Below are positions 32,326 through 42,538 of a DNA stretch of 64,000 bases, one piece after another; the first letter of the stretch is position 1; each line of letters opens with the position of its first letter. The stretch lies in the NCBI RefSeq assembly GCF_001020565.1, contig NZ_LDAS01000001.1:2504520-2568519 (forward strand), given 5' to 3'. Under the pieces are notes generated by a model. That model was not told where the DNA came from, did no database searches, and worked only from the letters and a program-made list of their open reading frames with translations. The DNA is from Maribacter thermophilus (GTDB lineage Bacteria; Bacteroidota; Bacteroidia; Flavobacteriales; Flavobacteriaceae). The position numbers and the translations under genes are program-made.

Positions 32326-35322
32326 TTAGAATGTAAAATTGATACCTAGGGTGAATGTCCTTGTAGAAGGATATTTGTCTCTTTCATCATTACCAGGCGA
32401 TAATCCACTTCTATTGACTTCAGGATCTATACCCTTATAACTTGTAAAAGTCGCCAAGTTTAGCCCCGATGCATAAATCCTAAAAGTTTGGGCAAACTTT
32501 ATAGCGTCTTTGGGCAAGGTATATCCTAAGGTAATGTTATCTATTTTCAAGAAATCGCCATCTTCTACATAGTAGCTAACAAAACGTTGAACGTCTTGCA
32601 GTTCTGTTTTCCCATATACAAGATCGTAAGCGGAGTCCAATGTATTATAGGTAATTGTGGGATTCTCATAGAACATACGCGAGAAATTCAATATCTCGTA
32701 ATCCAAGGCGCCCCTTAAGTTGACCATCAGGTCCCAATTCTTGTACCTGACCGTATTGTTCCAACTATAATAGGATTTAGGCAAACCGTTGCCCAAAATT
32801 TGTCGGTCGTCCGTAGTAGCTTCCGTTGCAGGAACCAGACTACCGTCAGGTCTTTCTATAATCCAAATACCATCATCATTGATATCTACGCTCTTTAAGC
32901 CATAAAAATTACCAATGGGCTGTCCTTCTTGTACCCTATGTGTACTAATTTGAATGGGTTCTCCAGTATAACCCTCATCAAAGAAATCGTTGGTCAATTG
33001 AAACTCATCATTGGAAAGCGATACAATTTTATTGGTATTGGTCGAATAGGTGAGGTTAGCCGTCCAATCAAAATTTTCTGTTTTTACAGGTGTCACATTT
33101 AACAAGAACTCGAATCCCTTGTTATTGATTTCAGCAACATTGGCCGCAATGGTTCCGAAGAAATAAGGAGGCGTCGGTACACTATAGTTAAACAATGCAT
33201 CTTTGGTGGTTCTATTATAATAATCTACCGATCCATTGATACGCCCGTCAAGAATACCGAAGTCAAGCCCAACATTGAACTCTTCTTTCTTCTCCCATCT
33301 TAAATCGGGATTCGCATTTCTCGAGGGCACCAATTCTCTTACCCATTGCCCGTTGTTTAAAAAATACGACCCATAGGTTAGACCACTCAAGGCCTGATAA
33401 TTAGAACCTGCATTAATACCCGTTACACCGAAACCTGTTCTTAATTTAAGGTTTGACAACCAATCCCAATTATCGGCAAAGGACTCTTGATCTATACGCC
33501 AACCCAATGAAACCCCTGGAAAGTTACCCCATTTGTTATCTTCACCAAAACGGGAAGACCCTTCTCTACGCAAACTGGCCATTAAAAGGTAACGGTTGTC
33601 ATAATTGTAGGTAAACCTTGCAAAGAACGCGATCAGCTTATCAGAATCTTTATAACTGCCCATATTCGCTTCACCCAATTGTAAGCCTTGTCCACTACCT
33701 AGATTGTTGTAGGTAAACCCGTCTGTAGGAAAACGACGGTTGGTAGCCCAAAAACCTTGGTTCGTATTATCTTCATAATTATAACCCACCAAACCGGTTA
33801 CCTTGTGCTTACCGAAAGAATTATCATAGTCTAAGGTAAGCTGACCATAATTACCTACATAATCGTCAGTACCTCTTGAAGCATAGCCATCTTGGCCATT
33901 CTTTGTGGTAGACACATGGTTCTTGGTCTGATAAAAACCTCTAATATTTGTCTCTCCTTTACGTGTGTAAAGTCCTTTCATGGTTACATGGTCGCCAAAA
34001 TCATAACTTAAGGAAAAATCGAACCTAGAATTTCTAAATTTGTTCTCGCCTATCGTTTCTTGTATATACGCGACAGGGTTGTCATAAAAATATACGTCTC
34101 TTTCGTACCAGTTACCCTCTTCATCCTTTACTGGTTCTGTAGGATTTCTTATAAGGGCCTGCCTGTAGATATATGGATTAAAACTGCTTCCGTCCCCTAA
34201 GGCATTATAGGTTTGCTCACTTAATATAACACCTATATTGGCTTTTAAACGATTATCGAACATGGCATGGTTTGCACTGACCCTCGCCGTATATTTTTCA
34301 CTATTCGACTTTAAAAACGTTCCTTCGATATCCCTATAGTTTATAGAGGCCGTCAAATTTGAAGTAGCATTGCCCCCTCTAAAAATAAGGTTATGAACTT
34401 GGCTATAGGCATTTCGTGTAATTTCATCCACCCAATCAGTATTGGCTCCATAATCCTCTAAATTGGCCCCATTAAATTCGTACCCTTCATTAAACTTCTC
34501 CCTTAGTTCGTTCGCATCTAAAAAATCTAACTTATTGGCAATAGTGGACAATGACATATACCCGTTATACTCTATGGTAGATTTCATATCATTACTACCT
34601 TTTTTGGTCGTAATGATAATAACCCCATTGGTACCCCTGGTTCCATAAATTGCCGTCGCAGAACCATCCTTTAACACATCTATAGAGGCTATATCCTCTG
34701 GAGCAACGGTATTTAAGCTTCCTGGAACACCGTCAACCAACACCAAAGGATTTGTACCCCCTAAAATAGAAGATGTACCCCTTAAACTAATCTGTGTACC
34801 TTCTGTAGGATCACCGGATGGGGCAGAAACCGACAAACCTGCCACTTTACCCTGAATTAGTTGTGCGGCATCCTTTACATTACCCTGTACAAAATCTTCA
34901 GATTTTACGGTTGCCACCGAACTTGTAACATCGGCCCGTTTTTGTGTTCCATACCCTATGACCACAACTTCCGAAAGTTGCTCCAAATCTTCTTGCATGA
35001 CCACATTTATTGTCGACGACGACCCTACAGGTATCTCTTGAGTTTTAAAACCTAAATAAGAAAATACCAAAACTGCATTTGAACTGTTTGTGGTAATTTC
35101 AAAATTTCCATCAAAATCGGAGACTGTTCCATTAGTAGTGTTTTTCTCGGCTACCGACGCTCCGGCCACCGGAATTCCTTGATCATCCGTAATTGTTCCA
35201 GATATCTGTTGTTGCGATAACGCAACTTGCACACACAACAGACAAAGAACAGAAAACAATTTTCGCTTTTTGAGACGACTTGATCCCAAAAACATTCTTG
35301 GTAATAATTTGGCCAAATTCAT
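32326..35322 (-). CDS. SusC/RagA family TonB-linked outer-membrane transporter
   Basis: A 998-aa protein. After an N-terminal signal (LFSVLCLLCVQVALSQ) comes a carboxypeptidase-regulatory-like domain (ISGTITDDQGIPVAGASV, about 40-120), the TonB-box region and plug (EVVVIGYGTQKRADVT, LVLVDGVPGSLNTVAPEDIASIDVLKDGSA, YGTRGTNGVIIITTKKG) and a 22-stranded barrel ending FTLGINFTF. It imports oligosaccharides or glycopeptides using TonB energy, with SusD as lid. It heads the SusCD operon; the 487-base upstream region probably holds its promoter. No anti-sigma or hybrid sensor gene is adjacent, so control is probably by the AraC-type regulator. Confidence 0.94.
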   Translation of the reverse strand: MNLAKLLPRMFLGSSRLKKRKLFSVLCLLCVQVALSQQQISGTITDDQGIPVAGASVAEKNTTNGTVSDFDGNFEITTNSSNAVLVFSYLGFKTQEIPVGSSSTINVVMQEDLEQLSEVVVIGYGTQKRADVTSSVATVKSEDFVQGNVKDAAQLIQGKVAGLSVSAPSGDPTEGTQISLRGTSSILGGTNPLVLVDGVPGSLNTVAPEDIASIDVLKDGSATAIYGTRGTNGVIIITTKKGSNDMKSTIEYNGYMSLSTIANKLDFLDANELREKFNEGYEFNGANLEDYGANTDWVDEITRNAYSQVHNLIFRGGNATSNLTASINYRDIEGTFLKSNSEKYTARVSANHAMFDNRLKANIGVILSEQTYNALGDGSSFNPYIYRQALIRNPTEPVKDEEGNWYERDVYFYDNPVAYIQETIGENKFRNSRFDFSLSYDFGDHVTMKGLYTRKGETNIRGFYQTKNHVSTTKNGQDGYASRGTDDYVGNYGQLTLDYDNSFGKHKVTGLVGYNYEDNTNQGFWATNRRFPTDGFTYNNLGSGQGLQLGEANMGSYKDSDKLIAFFARFTYNYDNRYLLMASLRREGSSRFGEDNKWGNFPGVSLGWRIDQESFADNWDWLSNLKLRTGFGVTGINAGSNYQALSGLTYGSYFLNNGQWVRELVPSRNANPDLRWEKKEEFNVGLDFGILDGRINGSVDYYNRTTKDALFNYSVPTPPYFFGTIAANVAEINNKGFEFLLNVTPVKTENFDWTANLTYSTNTNKIVSLSNDEFQLTNDFFDEGYTGEPIQISTHRVQEGQPIGNFYGLKSVDINDDGIWIIERPDGSLVPATEATTDDRQILGNGLPKSYYSWNNTVRYKNWDLMVNLRGALDYEILNFSRMFYENPTITYNTLDSAYDLVYGKTELQDVQRFVSYYVEDGDFLKIDNITLGYTLPKDAIKFAQTFRIYASGLNLATFTSYKGIDPEVNRSGLSPGNDERDKYPSTRTFTLGINFTF

Positions 35323-35809
35323 AATTCTAAAGTTTAGTTTGATTGCTTTTTTCTATAAAACCATCACCGAAAACCCCTATTTTAATACAAAAGGTTATTA
35401 AGTGCAGATTTTACACTTGTAAACTTAGAAATTATATCAGCCGATTATTTTTGAATAATTATCCTCTTCTTATACTATATTATCCAATTACATAGCACTA
35501 CCCTCCAAAAACAGTTAAAACATGCTTTTCTATAGATTGTAACCGATACCGACTTTACCAAACATCAAAATTTTATATGTCCGATATTTTGCCGGGTCTT
35601 TTATTCGTAAATCAGAAATACTTACAGCCAACCACCAACCACATAACCTCCTCACAAACAAAATATATCAGAAATCAATTACCATTTTTTAAAAAACACC
35701 CCCTTAATTTTCGATTATCATTTTTTTGATCTTCTTTCCAGATTTTTTACAGTTTTTTAACAAGAGTGGTTTGTACGCACTGTTTTCTTGCCATATTTTC
35801 GCTTGCTAA
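35323..35809. other. Divergent intergenic region between susC and the efflux operon
   Basis: AT-rich, no gene seen. It must hold the susC promoter on the minus strand, though no clean TAnnTTTG box was found. A promoter-like TTTG/TATTTTCG pair faces the plus strand at 35770-35801. Confidence 0.5.
35770..35801 (+). promoter_or_regulatory. Possible promoter of the efflux operon
   Basis: TTTG at 35770-35773 and TATTTTCG at 35794-35801 (one mismatch to TAnnTTTG) are 20 bases apart, the usual Bacteroidetes spacing. Transcription would start almost at the ATG of the next gene (35810). Confidence 0.35.
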
Positions 35810-36226
35810 ATGAAACAAATAACAAACAAGCGGATAATACCAATTGTACTCGCATTCCTATGCGGGCTATTCTTTGTTCATTTTAGTTCGGAGAACCAAA
35901 AAGAAACCTCTCGCGAAATTTCTTCTACCGTTCTCAACACCGTTCTAAACCAGACCGGCATAAAGGCCCATATAGACTATGCTCTTTCCACAAATGATAA
36001 GCATCACGCGGTAGAGACTGCTGAAAAAGAAGAGAAAGAGGAAGAGCATATTATATCGCCTACACACAAAAATCAGAATTTAAGCAGTATTTCCCCTGCT
36101 TTTTTTTATGCCCAAATTCTAGGGCTGTTTCCTCTTTTAACTGAAAAGTCATCCGTCTGTATAAAGGCGCTGGGATTTAAGATTCCGTATAGAAGACATA
36201 TCAGGTTTCAGATATTCAGAATATAG
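35810..36226 (+). CDS. Hypothetical protein upstream of efflux genes, one TM segment
   Basis: A 138-aa protein with an N-terminal hydrophobic segment (IIPIVLAFLCGLFFVHF), a charged region rich in Glu/Lys and His (KHHAVETAEKEEKEEEH) and a second weakly hydrophobic stretch (FFYAQILGLFPLL). No family recognised. It precedes the RND adaptor gene by 140 bases on the same strand, so it may be the first gene of the operon. The His/Glu-rich stretch could bind metal, which is speculative. Confidence 0.5.
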   Translation: MKQITNKRIIPIVLAFLCGLFFVHFSSENQKETSREISSTVLNTVLNQTGIKAHIDYALSTNDKHHAVETAEKEEKEEEHIISPTHKNQNLSSISPAFFYAQILGLFPLLTEKSSVCIKALGFKIPYRRHIRFQIFRI

Positions 36227-36366
36227 ACCTTACTCCTTTTTTTATGTCATAGCATCCTATGACAATCGCTAAACCTTAGAAACAGGCCTATTTCGTAGTG
36301 CCTTCTATTCTTTCTAAGTATTACCTAAACATTTTTCAATTTAACCAATTATCTAAATATACTATT

Positions 36367-37449
36367 ATGAGGAAACTTCCCATGATTATAGGCTTGTCCG
36401 TATTGGTAGGCCTAACCAGTTGTAACCAAACAAAAGAACACCACGAAGACGAAACAAAGTTCTTAATAACAAAACCTATAAAAAAAGACACTTCGATCAC
36501 CAAAGATTATGTATGTCAAATACATGCCATAAGACATATAGAGGTAAGGGCCCTGGAAAAAGGCTATTTGAACGAAATATATGTAGATGAGGGCCAGTAT
36601 GTTAAAAAGGGGCAAAAAATGTTCTACATAATGCCCAATGTTTACCAAGCCGATCTTCAAAAAGCAGAGGCAGAAGCGAAAGTGGCCGAAATAGAATTCC
36701 AAAACACCCAATTATTGGCAGATGGCAATGTCGTATCGGAAAACGAACTTTCTATGTCGAAAGCCACTCTAGAAAAAGCAAAGGCAGAAGTAGCACTGGC
36801 CAAGACCCATTTAGGGTTTACAGATATTCGGGCCCCTTTTGATGGTATTATGGACCATTTACATGTTAGGGAAGGAAGTCTTTTGGACGAAGGAGAACTT
36901 TTAACCACCCTATCCGACAATAGTAAGATGTGGGTGTATTTTAATGTACCCGAAGCAGAATACCTCGATTATATCACCAGTACCGGTAAAGACGAGAAAA
37001 AAGAGGTAGGTCTTCTTTTGGCAAACAATAAAGAGTTTAACCAAAAAGGGATTGTAGAGACCATTGAAGCCGAGTTTAACCACGAAACAGGCAATATCGC
37101 CTTTAGGGCCACTTTTCCCAATCCAGATAGAATATTAAGACATGGTGAAACGGGTAGTATTCTTATGAAAGTCCCCTATAGCAATGCACTGCTTATACCC
37201 CAAAAAGCAACGTTTGAAGTCTTGAGCAAAAAGTATGTTTTTGTAATAGATAAAGATAACTCCGTTAGACAGCGCGAAATTACCGTAGCGGCCGAATTAC
37301 CACACCTTTTTGTGGTTGACAAAGGATTGTCCGAAAACGATCAAATATTACTAGAAGGCATACGGATGGTTAAAGACAACGAAAAGATCCATACCACGTA
37401 TATGGATCCCAATACCGTTATTTCACAGCTGGCCCTATACACTGAGTAG
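36367..37449 (+). CDS. RND efflux periplasmic adaptor lipoprotein (MFP)
   Basis: A 360-aa protein from the ATG at 36367, which opens a lipoprotein signal (KLPMIIGLSVLVGLTSC); the longer frame from 36298 lacks one. The adaptor pattern is intact: barrel-sandwich half GYLNEIYVDEGQYVKKGQKMF, alpha-hairpin (about 95-150), second half LGFTDIRAPFDGIMDHLHVREGSL, then beta-barrel and membrane-proximal domains ending NEKIHTTYMDPNT. It bridges the inner-membrane pump and outer-membrane channel encoded directly downstream. Substrates are probably toxic amphiphiles or drugs. Confidence 0.93.
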   Translation: MRKLPMIIGLSVLVGLTSCNQTKEHHEDETKFLITKPIKKDTSITKDYVCQIHAIRHIEVRALEKGYLNEIYVDEGQYVKKGQKMFYIMPNVYQADLQKAEAEAKVAEIEFQNTQLLADGNVVSENELSMSKATLEKAKAEVALAKTHLGFTDIRAPFDGIMDHLHVREGSLLDEGELLTTLSDNSKMWVYFNVPEAEYLDYITSTGKDEKKEVGLLLANNKEFNQKGIVETIEAEFNHETGNIAFRATFPNPDRILRHGETGSILMKVPYSNALLIPQKATFEVLSKKYVFVIDKDNSVRQREITVAAELPHLFVVDKGLSENDQILLEGIRMVKDNEKIHTTYMDPNTVISQLALYTE

Positions 37450-37471
37450 TCAACATAAATCTTAAAAAGAT

Positions 37472-40400
37472 ATGTTCAAAAAATTTATACATAGACCGGT
37501 ACTGGCAATCGTCATTTCGGTCATAATCGTTTTTACAGGTTTACTGGCTATAAATCAATTACCAATTTCCCAGTTTCCTCAAATTGCCCCAACAACAGTA
37601 AATATTTTTATTGCCTACCCTGGGTCCAGTGCCGATGTTTTGGTAAAATCGACACTTATACCCTTAGAAACCGCCATTAATGGTGTTCAAGGAATGCGAT
37701 ATATCGCTTCTGATGCCACTAGTGCAGGTGAAGGAACCTTGCGTGTCATCTTTGAGCCCGGTACCGACCCTAACCAAGCCGTGGTACGTGTAAAGACAAG
37801 GGTAGACCAAGTAATGCCTTTATTGCCCGAACTGGTACAACGAGAAGGGGTTATTATTACGCCTGTACAGCCCAGTATGTTGATGTACGTAAACCTATAC
37901 AGTAAAGAAAACCACAATGATGAAAAGTTTCTGTACAACTATGCGTACACTAAAATAGTCCCAGAGATACAACGAATAAACGGTATTGCAAGCGCCCAAA
38001 TACTCGGTAGCCGTAAATATGCCATGCGGGTATGGTTAAAACCAGATCGTATGCGCGCCTACAACGTATCTGCCGAAGAAGTGTTGGAGGCCATGGAAGA
38101 CCAGAGCATCTTGGCAAGACCCGGAAGAATCGGTAGAAGCTCGGGTAAAAAATCACAGGCCCTGGAATATGTGCTTACCTACCAAGACCGTTATGATGAA
38201 CCCGAGGAGTATGAGAATATAATTATACGCGCCAATGAAGAAGGAGAAATTCTGAAACTGGCCGATGTTGCCGATGTAGAACTTGGTAGTGAATTCTTTG
38301 ATATCTATTCAAATCTAGATGGTCACCCTTCCGCTTCCATTGTATTAAAACAAACCTTTGGCAGTAATGGTAGTGATGTAATCGCCGCCGTAAAAGATAA
38401 ATTGGCAGAATTGGAAAAAGACCTGCCACCCGGCCTAGATTTTCAAATTAGCTATGATGTATCCAATTTCTTGGATGCCTCTATAGAACAGGTATTGCAC
38501 ACACTTAGAGACGCCTTTATTTTGGTAGCCATAGTGGTATTCCTTTTCTTAGGCGATTGGCGTTCAACGCTCATACCCATTATAGCCGTACCGGTTTCAT
38601 TGATAGGTGCATTTTTTGTGATGCAGATTTTTGGACTCTCCATAAACCTGATTACGTTATTTGCCCTGGTTCTGGCCATTGGTATCGTGGTGGATAACGC
38701 TATTGTGGTGGTAGAGGCGGTACACGTAAAAATGGAAGAGGAAAATTTAACGCCCTACAAGGCCTCCGCAGCAGTACTACAAGAGATAGGTGGTGCCATT
38801 ATAGCCATTACCCTGGTTATGGTATCGGTATTTATCCCTGTTTCTTTCATGACCGGTCCTGTGGGTGTTTTCTACAGACAGTTTTCTATAACAATGGCAG
38901 GGTCCATTGTCATATCTGCCATTGTTGCCTTGACCCTTACCCCTGTTCTCTGCGCCATGATGTTGAGGAACAATCACGGTAAACCTAAAAAGAAAACACC
39001 TATCGACCGATTTATAGATTGGTTCAATAAAGGATTCGAAAGACTTACCGGAGGGTATGTGGGCATACTTAATAAAATTGCGGCCCGTAGAATAGTCACC
39101 TTCGGAATTCTAATCGCATTCTGCGCCGGTATTTTCTTTACCAATCAAGTGTTACCGGCAGGTTTTATACCCAACGAAGACCAAGGAATGATCTATGCCA
39201 TCATACAAACCCCTCCGGGCGCTACATTGGAACGTACCAATGATGTTGCAAGAAAATTGCAAAAAATATGTGAGGAAACAGAGGGTGTTGAATCCGTTTC
39301 TTCATTGGCGGGTTACGAAATTATGACCGAGGGTCGTGGTTCTAATGCCGGTACTTGTTTGATCAACTTAAAACCATGGTCAGAAAGGCAACACTCTGTT
39401 CATGAAATCATGGAGGAACTGGAAGAAGAGACCAAAGATCTAGGTGCGGTAATAGAATACTTTGAACCCCCCGCTGTTCCAGGTTTTGGTTCTTCCGGTG
39501 GTTTCTCTATGCGATTATTGGACAAGACCAATGGCACCGATTACCATGAATTTGAAAGAATTAACAATGAGTTCATGGAAAACTTATCAAAAAGAAAAGA
39601 ATTAACAGGTTTATTTACCTTCTTCTCTGCCAACTATCCTCAATACAAATTAAAGATCAACAATAAGATTGCCATGCAAAAAGGAGTTTCCATTGGCAAG
39701 GCCATGGAAAACCTGAATATATTGATCGGTAGTACCTACGAACAAGGTTTCATCAGGTTTGGTAGGTTCTTTAAAGTATATACACAATCTGCTCCTGAAT
39801 ACAGGGCATTGCCTACAGATCTTGAAAAGCTCTTTGTTAAAAACGAGGAAGGGGAAATGGTGCCCTATTCAGCATTTATGACAATGGAGAAACAACTCGG
39901 ACCTAACGAGGTAACGCGATACAACCTATATAATTCAGCCGCTATTCGTGGGCTTCCCGCTTCTGGTTACACCAGTGGTGATGCCATTAAGGCCATTCAG
40001 GAAGTTGCCGAACAAACGCTTCCAAGAGGATACGATATTGCATGGGAGGGTTTATCTTATGATGAAGCCAGTAGAGGTAACGAGTCTATCTACATCTTTG
40101 CGGTCGTATTGATCTTCGTGTACTTTGTTCTTGCGGCCCAATACGAAAGCTTTTTATTGCCTTTTGCGGTAATACTCTCTTTACCTGTTGGGGTTTTTGG
40201 CTCCTTCGCCTTATTAAAAATGATGGGATTATCCAACGATGTATATGCCCAAATAGGTATCATTATGCTGGTAGGTCTATTAGGTAAGAACGCCGTACTG
40301 ATTGTAGAATTTGCCGTTCAAAAACACCGAAAGGGAGCCACCATATTGGAAGCTGCCATCGAAGGTTCAAAAGCAAGGTTCCGACCCATTCTTATGACCT

Positions 40401-40714
40401 CTTTCGCCTTTATCGCGGGTCTGGTTCCGTTAGTGATCGCCACTGGTGCCGGAGCTATAGGAAACAGGACCATAGGTGGTTCTGCCCTTGGAGGCATGCT
40501 GATCGGTACTATTTTCGGGGTATTGGTCATACCAGGACTATATTACATATTCGGCAAAATGGCAGAAGGACGAAGTCTGATCAAAGACGAGCACCAAGAA
40601 CCTATCTCCGAAGAGTTTATTCGAAACAGTGAAGGAGAAAGCAAAACCGCTAAAGCACTTCTTGAAATGAAAAAGCTTTTGCAAAAATTAACCAAAAGAA
40701 AAGACGATGAATAA
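37472..40714 (+). CDS. RND multidrug efflux permease (HAE-1 type)
   Basis: A 1080-aa inner-membrane pump. It has the N-terminal helix FIHRPVLAIVISVIIVFTGLLAI, the first large periplasmic loop, the proton-relay region in helix 4 (LVLAIGIVVDNAIVVVEAV, with the conserved Asp pair represented by VVDNA), and the second half with GFIPNEDQGMIYAIIQ, FVYFVLAAQYESF and VGLLGKNAVLIVEFA. Length and motifs fit AcrB-like hydrophobe/amphiphile exporters. It follows the adaptor by 22 bases and its end overlaps the outer-membrane channel gene by 8 bases. Confidence 0.95.
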   Translation: MFKKFIHRPVLAIVISVIIVFTGLLAINQLPISQFPQIAPTTVNIFIAYPGSSADVLVKSTLIPLETAINGVQGMRYIASDATSAGEGTLRVIFEPGTDPNQAVVRVKTRVDQVMPLLPELVQREGVIITPVQPSMLMYVNLYSKENHNDEKFLYNYAYTKIVPEIQRINGIASAQILGSRKYAMRVWLKPDRMRAYNVSAEEVLEAMEDQSILARPGRIGRSSGKKSQALEYVLTYQDRYDEPEEYENIIIRANEEGEILKLADVADVELGSEFFDIYSNLDGHPSASIVLKQTFGSNGSDVIAAVKDKLAELEKDLPPGLDFQISYDVSNFLDASIEQVLHTLRDAFILVAIVVFLFLGDWRSTLIPIIAVPVSLIGAFFVMQIFGLSINLITLFALVLAIGIVVDNAIVVVEAVHVKMEEENLTPYKASAAVLQEIGGAIIAITLVMVSVFIPVSFMTGPVGVFYRQFSITMAGSIVISAIVALTLTPVLCAMMLRNNHGKPKKKTPIDRFIDWFNKGFERLTGGYVGILNKIAARRIVTFGILIAFCAGIFFTNQVLPAGFIPNEDQGMIYAIIQTPPGATLERTNDVARKLQKICEETEGVESVSSLAGYEIMTEGRGSNAGTCLINLKPWSERQHSVHEIMEELEEETKDLGAVIEYFEPPAVPGFGSSGGFSMRLLDKTNGTDYHEFERINNEFMENLSKRKELTGLFTFFSANYPQYKLKINNKIAMQKGVSIGKAMENLNILIGSTYEQGFIRFGRFFKVYTQSAPEYRALPTDLEKLFVKNEEGEMVPYSAFMTMEKQLGPNEVTRYNLYNSAAIRGLPASGYTSGDAIKAIQEVAEQTLPRGYDIAWEGLSYDEASRGNESIYIFAVVLIFVYFVLAAQYESFLLPFAVILSLPVGVFGSFALLKMMGLSNDVYAQIGIIMLVGLLGKNAVLIVEFAVQKHRKGATILEAAIEGSKARFRPILMTSFAFIAGLVPLVIATGAGAIGNRTIGGSALGGMLIGTIFGVLVIPGLYYIFGKMAEGRSLIKDEHQEPISEEFIRNSEGESKTAKALLEMKKLLQKLTKRKDDE

Positions 40715-42158
40715 GAAACTAAAAAATATCGTAAAAAACCGAAAATCAATTGTCGTCTGTATACTGGTAATCGGGATATTCTATTCTTGTGTACCGACAA
40801 AAACACTAAAAGAAGAGAACGTAGACCTACCCGATACGTACCAGACACAATCAACGGATACCACGAATACGGCAACCGTAAAATGGCGCGATTTTTTCTC
40901 TGACCCCTATCTGATCGCCTTGATAGATACTGCCTTGGTAAACAACCAAGAGTTGAACATTATGTTGCAACAAATTGATATTGCACAAAGCGAGGTAAAA
41001 ACCAGAACGGGAGAATACCTGCCCTTTATTAATTATGGGGCCGGTGCAGAAGTCGAAAAAGTTGGTGAATACACCCGTAACGGTGCTGTAGAGAAAAACT
41101 TGAACATAAAGGATGGTGAAGAATTCCCTGAGCCGTTAACAGATTATTCCGTAGGGCTTTCCGCTTCTTGGGAGCTAGATATTTGGAAGAAACTAAGAAA
41201 CTCTAAAAAGGCGGCAGTTCTTGAATACTTGTCTACCATAGAGGGCAAAAACTTTATGGTGACCAGTTTAATCGCAGAAATAGCCGATTCTTATTACGAG
41301 CTTTTAGCGTTGGACAACCAATTGAACATTATTGAGCAAAACTTGGAAATTCAGTCCAACGCGCTCAAAATGGTAAAACTTCAAAAACAAGCGGCAAGGG
41401 CTACAGAACTTGCCGTTAGAAGATTTGAGGCCGAGGTATTAAAAAACCAGAGCCATAAATTTGAAGTACAACAAGAAATAGTCGAAACCGAGAACAGGCT
41501 CAACTTTCTAATAGGCAGCACCCCAAAGCATATAGAACGTAACTCCGATAATTTTATCGAGAATACCATTGACCCCATATATGCGGGTATACCCTCTCAA
41601 CTGTTGCAAAACCGGCCAGATATAAGACAGGCAGAGTATGAGTTGGCCGCTGCCAAGTTGGATATTAAAGTGGCCAGGGCCAATTTTTACCCCTCGGTCG
41701 GTATCAAGGCAGGCGTAGGGTTACAAGCTTTTAAACCTAAATACCTGACCAGTACGCCCGAATCGCTGTTATATTCCGCAGTAGGAGACATCGTAGGACC
41801 CTTAATCAACAGAAATGCCATTAAGGCCGCCTATAACAGTGCCAACGCAAAGCAAATACAAGCGGTTTATGAATATGAAAAGGCAATCTTAAAAGGTTAT
41901 ATAGAAGTGGCCAACCAACTATCCAATTTAGATAACCTTAAAAAAACCTATGACCTAAAGGCCGACCAAGTGGAAGCACTTACGGCATCTATAGATCTAT
42001 CCACTCAATTGTTTAAATCGGCAAGAATAGAATATATAGAAGTACTGCTAACACAAAGAGAGGCCCTAGAATCAAAAATGGAGCTCATAGAAACTAAACG
42101 AGATCAATTAATGGCAAGAGTTAACATCTATAAAGCTTTAGGTGGGGGCTGGAATTAG
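40707..42158 (+). CDS. TolC-like outer-membrane efflux lipoprotein (NodT/OprM family)
   Basis: A 483-aa protein with lipoprotein signal (IVVCILVIGIFYSC). The two TolC repeats are evident: SWELDIWKKLRNSKKAAVLEYLST in the first and LLQNRPDIRQAEYELAAAKLDIKVARANFYPSVGI in the second, which is a hallmark of the family. It forms the outer-membrane exit duct of the tripartite pump. Overlap of 8 bases with the permease gene implies coupled translation. A strong terminator follows. Confidence 0.94.
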   Translation: MNKKLKNIVKNRKSIVVCILVIGIFYSCVPTKTLKEENVDLPDTYQTQSTDTTNTATVKWRDFFSDPYLIALIDTALVNNQELNIMLQQIDIAQSEVKTRTGEYLPFINYGAGAEVEKVGEYTRNGAVEKNLNIKDGEEFPEPLTDYSVGLSASWELDIWKKLRNSKKAAVLEYLSTIEGKNFMVTSLIAEIADSYYELLALDNQLNIIEQNLEIQSNALKMVKLQKQAARATELAVRRFEAEVLKNQSHKFEVQQEIVETENRLNFLIGSTPKHIERNSDNFIENTIDPIYAGIPSQLLQNRPDIRQAEYELAAAKLDIKVARANFYPSVGIKAGVGLQAFKPKYLTSTPESLLYSAVGDIVGPLINRNAIKAAYNSANAKQIQAVYEYEKAILKGYIEVANQLSNLDNLKKTYDLKADQVEALTASIDLSTQLFKSARIEYIEVLLTQREALESKMELIETKRDQLMARVNIYKALGGGWN

Positions 42159-42538
42159 CCATATCTCATTTTTTACCCCACAAGAGCCTTCGAGAAATCG
42201 AAGGCTTTTTATTTTCCACTTCTGTTATAATAAGTTATGGCAAATAGCACTTTATCGAATATATATCCGGATTTCCGAAAAAATTCAACAAAACTGGAAG
42301 AACAGTATAAATTCACCCTCAGAATATACCAATACTAACTAAAGTTGATTATGAGAAAGTGTTTATTATTGTTTGCTATATATTCTTTACTATTGTTTTT
42401 GTATTAACGAATACAAGCCCAAATTTTTTAAAGAAGAAAATCACTATTCCTATTTTAAAACTACCCCCCTTCTTTATATTCATTTCTACAAATCTATTAT
42501 ATCAAGAACCGGTCTTTAATTTAAGAAAGACAAACTAT
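42159..42538. other. Intergenic region between convergent efflux and dnaE genes
   Basis: After the terminator at 42185-42215 no gene is seen. A tiny frame at 42351-42407 (ATG, 18 residues of signal-like hydrophobic peptide, stop) could be the relic of a secreted-protein gene. The dyad-like ATCCGGATTTCCGAAA at 42265 matches only 9 of 12 positions of the 7-2-7 motif. Confidence 0.45.
42185..42215 (+). terminator. Rho-independent terminator of the efflux operon
   Basis: AGCCTTCGA and TCGAAGGCT form a 9-bp stem closed by a GAAA tetraloop, followed by TTTTATTTT. Confidence 0.9.

Noticed and set aside
42265-42280. Possible further 7-2-7 dyad ATCCGGATTTCCGAAA
   Set aside because: Only 9 of 12 fixed positions match and it lies between two convergent gene ends, where an operator is unlikely.
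42351-42407. Tiny signal-like peptide of 18 residues
   Set aside because: Too short and isolated to call; could be a gene relic, but no downstream remnant was recognised.
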